DNA from: DAOTUB01 sp034437455
Lineage (GTDB): Bacteria > Chloroflexota > Anaerolineae > B4-G1
NCBI GenBank assembly: GCA_034437455.1
Contig: DAOTUB010000166.1
Location: 1 to 35,207 of the forward strand
Reading direction: 5' to 3'
DNA: 35,207 nucleotides
A program made the position numbers and the translations under genes. This document shows, in pieces, positions 33,067 through 35,207 of this stretch. The number at the start of each line of letters is the position of its first letter. The stretch's first letter is position 1. The notes under the pieces are model-generated. The model was given only the letters and a program-made list of their open reading frames with translations, did no database searches and was not told the origin of the DNA.

Positions 33067-33363
33067 CTACGTCTTTACCTCGATCTGCTTGGGCTTGGCC
33101 TCCTCGGTCTTGGGCAACGAGATCTTGAGGACACCATCCTCGAACTCGGCCTCGGCTGCGTCGGTATCGACGTGGCCGGGCAGCCGGATGGCGCGTTGGA
33201 ACTTCGTAGTAGGCGCTTCAGCGCCCCTAAAAGCGCACTGAAGTGCGCACTACGAACAGATTCACCCCAAGTTATTGAGAAGATACCTCTCGTCGAACAA
33301 CCGATTCATCGTCTCGCGCAGCGACCACATCTCGCGGAACGGATCCCATCGTATCAATGCCAT
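33067..33363 (-). pseudogene. hsp20 (small heat shock protein), broken by a palindromic insertion and internal deletion
   Basis: A good ribosome binding site (AAGGAGGTGAG) precedes the ATG at 33363. The frame reads MALIRWDPFREMWSLRETM then NRLFDERYLLNNLG and stops at TGA (33264). This is a classic Hsp20 N-terminus. After the 54-bp palindromic element (33203-33256) the same frame resumes with FQRAIRLPGHVDTDAAEAEF then EDGVLKISLPKTEEAKPKQI, EVKT and a TAG stop, the classic C-terminus of the alpha-crystallin domain. About 60-65 codons of the middle, including the first half of the beta-sandwich, are missing. The gene cannot make a working Hsp20. The intact terminator and ribosome binding site suggest that the break is recent. 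Confidence 0.85.
33203..33256. mobile_element. 54-bp palindromic element (MITE/REP-like) inside hsp20
   Basis: Ends TTCGTAGT (33203-33210) and ACTACGAA (33249-33256) are perfect 8-bp inverted repeats. Between them lie two smaller hairpins, GGCGC-TTCA-GCGCC and GCGCACT-GA-AGTGCGC, separated by CCTAAAA. This structure of nested palindromes is typical of small non-autonomous or REP-type elements. No target-site duplication is obvious, probably because flanking hsp20 sequence was deleted. Confidence 0.7.
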
Positions 33364-33469
33364 CGTTTTCTCACCTCCTTTGCGTGAAGCATTTGTGCTT
33401 TTCCAGCACTCCACGTGTCCAGTATAATCCAAAAACGACCTCGCTGCCTACGGGACGAGTTTGAGCCAA

Positions 33470-33510
33470 CGTTGAATCCGGTTGGAAACGTTGGAATTGA
33501 GTTGGACGAG
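33470..33510 (+). repeat. Intergenic CCAAC-box repeat, copy E (double)
   Basis: The plus strand carries CGTTGAATCCGGTTGGAA (33470-33487) directly followed by CGTTGGAATTGAGTTGGA (33489-33506). This is two tandem units. CCAAC boxes on the other strand lie at steps of about 11, 9 and 10 bp. It is 155 nt past the stop of the 33661-34299 gene, farther than the other copies. It lies in the 297-bp gap between that gene and the hsp20 start, which otherwise holds the left inverted repeat and a TATACT box near 33424 without a good -35. Confidence 0.65.
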
Positions 33511-33617
33511 TCCAATGGAAATCGGCCCAAGGGGCGCTACCAAACTCTTGGTGGCTCTAAAGGGGGAAGTCAGACCGTGTGGAGGTGTGCAAGTATTTTT
33601 CCGCCCGGCGTTCCCAC

Positions 33618-33644
33618 CTTGATCGCATGACCCGGGGCGCGGGC
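33618..33644 (+). repeat. Left arm of a 27-bp inverted repeat around paralog 3
   Basis: The sequence CTTGATCGCATGACCCGGGG followed by CGCGGGC matches the reverse complement of 34348-34374 at 25 of 27 positions (two transitions). The arms sit 17 nt outside the stop and 48 nt outside the start of the 33661-34299 gene. Confidence 0.65.
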
Positions 33645-33660
33645 TTTGAAAAGCTCAAAC

Positions 33661-34299
33661 TTATCTGGCGTACACGTATTCTGTCTCGCGGGCGATCCTC
33701 CTGCCGTCGTCATACAGGTATGCATAGATCGTATGCATCCCCTTTTCCTCCGGCGTGATCTCGGCAGAGTAGGTCACTTCCTCGTCGGGCGAAAGCGACT
33801 TTGTCTCCACACTGGCCAGCTCTTCGAACTTGCCGCTCGGCGTGGTAGCCCAGAACTCAAGGTTGAGCCCCTCGGTCTGCGCCAACCCACGGACGGTGGC
33901 CTCGACGGAGACCTTCTCCTTTAAGCCAGGATAAGGCTCGGTCATGGCAAAAAGGCTCGTCAGTTCCGCCGGTTCCTTCCCTACTGTCACCGGGATGTAG
34001 GGCGACTCCCAGTGGAACGACTTGCCATCCTTCCAGCCGTCAATCGAGATGTACAGGCTGGTCGAATAATTCGCCGACACCTGGAAGGTGAGCAAGCGCT
34101 CGTCACCCTCTCCCAGGAAAGCGATGTAACGCCCCGTCCCAAAGACACTGATGCTGTACGTGTCGAACGAGTTCAGGTTCACGTCCAACCCGGTCAGGTC
34201 CTCAGTGCCTATGTTCTTCAAATTCACCGTCGCCCACCGCGTGCCGGTGAGTATACTATCAGGCTCTATCTCATACTCCAGGGGATATCGAATTCCCAT
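33661..34299 (-). CDS. Twin beta-sandwich (Ig-like) protein, paralog 3, unknown function
   Basis: 212 residues from the ATG at 34299 with AGGAGG five bases upstream; the longer frame to 34320 lacks a ribosome binding site. It is the third intact member of the family, closest in its landmarks to paralog 2: MGIRYPLEYEIEP, NIGTEDL, LNSFDTYSISVFGTGRYI, LYISIDGWK, SFHWESP, PAELTSLFAMTEPYP, EATVRGL, EFWATTPSGKFEEL, and the C-terminal YAYLYDDGRRIARETEYVYAR. There is no signal peptide. The whole gene is enclosed by a 27-bp imperfect inverted repeat (33618-33644 and 34348-34374), suggesting possible movement as a cassette. Function unknown; a cytosolic protein-interaction role is plausible. Confidence 0.78.
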   Translation of the reverse strand: MGIRYPLEYEIEPDSILTGTRWATVNLKNIGTEDLTGLDVNLNSFDTYSISVFGTGRYIAFLGEGDERLLTFQVSANYSTSLYISIDGWKDGKSFHWESPYIPVTVGKEPAELTSLFAMTEPYPGLKEKVSVEATVRGLAQTEGLNLEFWATTPSGKFEELASVETKSLSPDEEVTYSAEITPEEKGMHTIYAYLYDDGRRIARETEYVYAR

Positions 34300-34347
34300 A
34301 TTTACCTCCTTCTTCTCCACTATTCACTACCTAACTTACACGTCGCT

Positions 34348-34374
34348 GCCTGCGCCCCGGGTCACGCGATCAAG
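34348..34374 (-). repeat. Right arm of the 27-bp inverted repeat around paralog 3
   Basis: Reverse complement of the left arm with two mismatches. It lies in the 326-bp gap 34300-34625, which otherwise holds CCAAC repeat copy F and no convincing gene; a 76-codon minus frame (34370-34600) has no ribosome binding site and unlikely composition. Confidence 0.65.
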
Positions 34375-34510
34375 CTTTCCCACTTCCGTCCTTGCGGCAG
34401 AAGTGTCGGGCACAATCGGCTACGAGTTCGTCTATATCTCGCACGGTAACTCTAGCATGAAATGGAACCTGCTCCCTTTGGGATGAGTTAGGACAACAGA
34501 CGGGGTGCGT

Positions 34511-34536
34511 TTGGAGAGTTGGAATTGCGTTGGTAG
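34511..34536 (+). repeat. Intergenic CCAAC-box repeat, copy F
   Basis: The plus-strand core AGTTGGAATTGCGTTGG (34517-34533) has two CCAAC boxes 11 bp apart on the transcript strand and a degenerate third box (CCAAA) 8 bp further. It lies 93 nt past the stop of the DHOD-like remnant. Confidence 0.65.
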
Positions 34537-34625
34537 ATCTTCCCGGCGTCCTGCATTCGTGGGCATTCACGAGCGTGCCAACGCCCGCAAAACCAAACAA
34601 CCATTCAGCCTCTGATAAAAGTACA

Positions 34626-35085
34626 TCACGAAGGGCGTATCTCCTGGAGAAATCCTCCAGTCGGGTCGGGCCGCCAGGATTGCAAGGTCTTCATATAGTT
34701 GGCCCGCTCGAAGGCCGCCGGGTCGGCCACGTTCTGCTGGCTCATGCTGCCCCGCATCTGGGACACCGAATCGTATCCGCACTCCTCCATCCAGGCTACC
34801 ATCGCCGACAGCATCTCGCCGACGCGCTCGACGCCGTTCTGCAAGAGTTCGGACGCCATCATCGTGACGTTGGCGCCAGCCATGACACCCCTCACCACAT
34901 CCTCGTGGGTGTGCACACCGCTAGTGATCACCAGGTCGACGTCCACCCGTCCGTAGAGAATGGCGACCCAGCGCAGGGGCAATCGAAGCTCCTCGGATGT
35001 GCTGAGCACCAGACGGGGAACGACGTCAAGCTCCTCCAGGTCGAGGTCGGGCTGATAGAACCGATTGAAGAGCACCAGCCTGGGG
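34626..35085 (-). pseudogene. 3' part of a dihydroorotate-dehydrogenase-like gene, 5' end lost
   Basis: From about 35085 the frame reads LVLFNRFYQPDLDLEELDVV and continues with LRLPLRWVAILYG, SGVHTHEDVVRGVMAGANVTMM, GSMSQQN, ADPAAFERANYMKTL. This is the C-terminal 145-150 residues of the FMN-dependent DHOD-like family (about 330 residues), including the phosphate-binding GVHTHEDV...AGAN region. Upstream of LVLFNRF the frame stays open but the residues (NRLNRPSFHHPR) are unlike the family, and there is no ribosome binding site. The first 180 or so residues, with most of the FMN pocket, are missing. The C-terminus is intact. It is a decayed fragment, unless expression from a GTG at 35075 gives a stub. 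Confidence 0.75.
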
Positions 35086-35207
35086 TGATGAAAGGAGGGC
35101 CTGTTTAGGCGATTTCCAACTGTAGAATTGGTGCCGGTTTTGTTCCTGCTCCACGAAGTTGATTCGGCAATCTGAGCCTTTCTGATTCGGTGCGTGGCGT
35201 TTGCAGG
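35086..35207. other. Non-coding right edge of the window
   Basis: No gene is visible. The minus frame stays open to the edge but lacks family-like residues. The stretch around 35112-35135 (TTCCAACTGTAGAATTGG) resembles half of the CCAAC repeat in the opposite orientation and may mark the break point that truncated the DHOD-like gene. Confidence 0.4.

Noticed and set aside
6317..34536. CCAAC repeats as coding sequence (minus frames give IPTLQLNP-like peptides)
   Set aside because: The peptides occur in different frames, lack starts and ribosome binding sites, and lie after stop codons. The similarity is at DNA level.
34370..34600. 76-codon minus-strand frame in the gap upstream of paralog 3
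   Set aside because: It runs through both the inverted repeat arm region and CCAAC repeat copy F, has no ribosome binding site, and has Cys-rich unlikely composition.
1..35207. tRNA, rRNA, transposase or integrase genes
   Set aside because: None could be recognised by eye on either strand; the mobile signals are limited to short repeats and palindromes.

Overview
The window looks like a chromosomal segment of a GC-rich, probably thermotolerant or oxygen-limited bacterium. Chloroflexota (Anaerolineae-like) is my best guess. It rests on the Thr-Pro linkers in a PA14 surface protein, an S41 protease with a FGTGTV active-site loop and the general gene content. No rRNA or tRNA gene is present to confirm it. 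Every real gene is on the minus strand, so the genes read from right to left. The long plus-strand ORFs are shadows caused by high GC.

Layout in minus-strand order from the right end: a 5'-truncated dihydroorotate-dehydrogenase-like remnant (34626-35085). Next is a small cytosolic twin beta-sandwich protein (33661-34299) bracketed by a 27-bp inverted repeat, then an hsp20 gene broken by a 54-bp palindromic element (33067-33363). After that come an M50 site-2 protease with CBS domains, a PRC-barrel/BON protein, a 112-bp fossil of a fourth twin beta-sandwich gene, an HtrA-type protease, a tandem universal stress protein (USP), and a 2891-residue cyclic beta-1,2-glucan synthase. The next block holds a P2A calcium-type ATPase, a membrane-anchored unknown, an HPF/RaiA-like protein, phosphofructokinase-2 (PfkB), a two-domain rhodanese, a persulfide-dioxygenase-like MBL-rhodanese fusion and a second USP. 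The left third holds a PA14x4/lamin-tail surface protein, an AmrS-like radical SAM enzyme, RtcB RNA ligase, OsmC, a LysM protein, a DUF72 protein, two small proteins, a ZIP metal transporter, two more twin beta-sandwich proteins (one fused to a helical N-terminal region), an S41 protease, and the first codons of a further gene.

Taken together, USPs, Hsp20, an HPF-like factor, PfkB, a P2A ATPase, an M50-CBS protease and a DHOD-like protein resemble the hypoxia/dormancy gene sets known as the DosR regulon in Mycobacterium and the low-oxygen-activated locus in Burkholderia cenocepacia. Sulfur detoxification (persulfide dioxygenase, rhodaneses), peroxide defence (OsmC), envelope quality control (HtrA, S41, site-2 protease) and RNA repair (RtcB) fit the same theme of survival under stress. 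This functional reading is inference from gene content.

The least explained elements are: (i) the twin beta-sandwich family, with three genes and one fossil in 33 kb and no secretion signal; (ii) a dispersed intergenic repeat with CCAAC boxes about one helical turn apart, usually 10-20 nt after a stop codon; (iii) the inverted repeat around one family member; and (iv) the palindromic insertion in hsp20.
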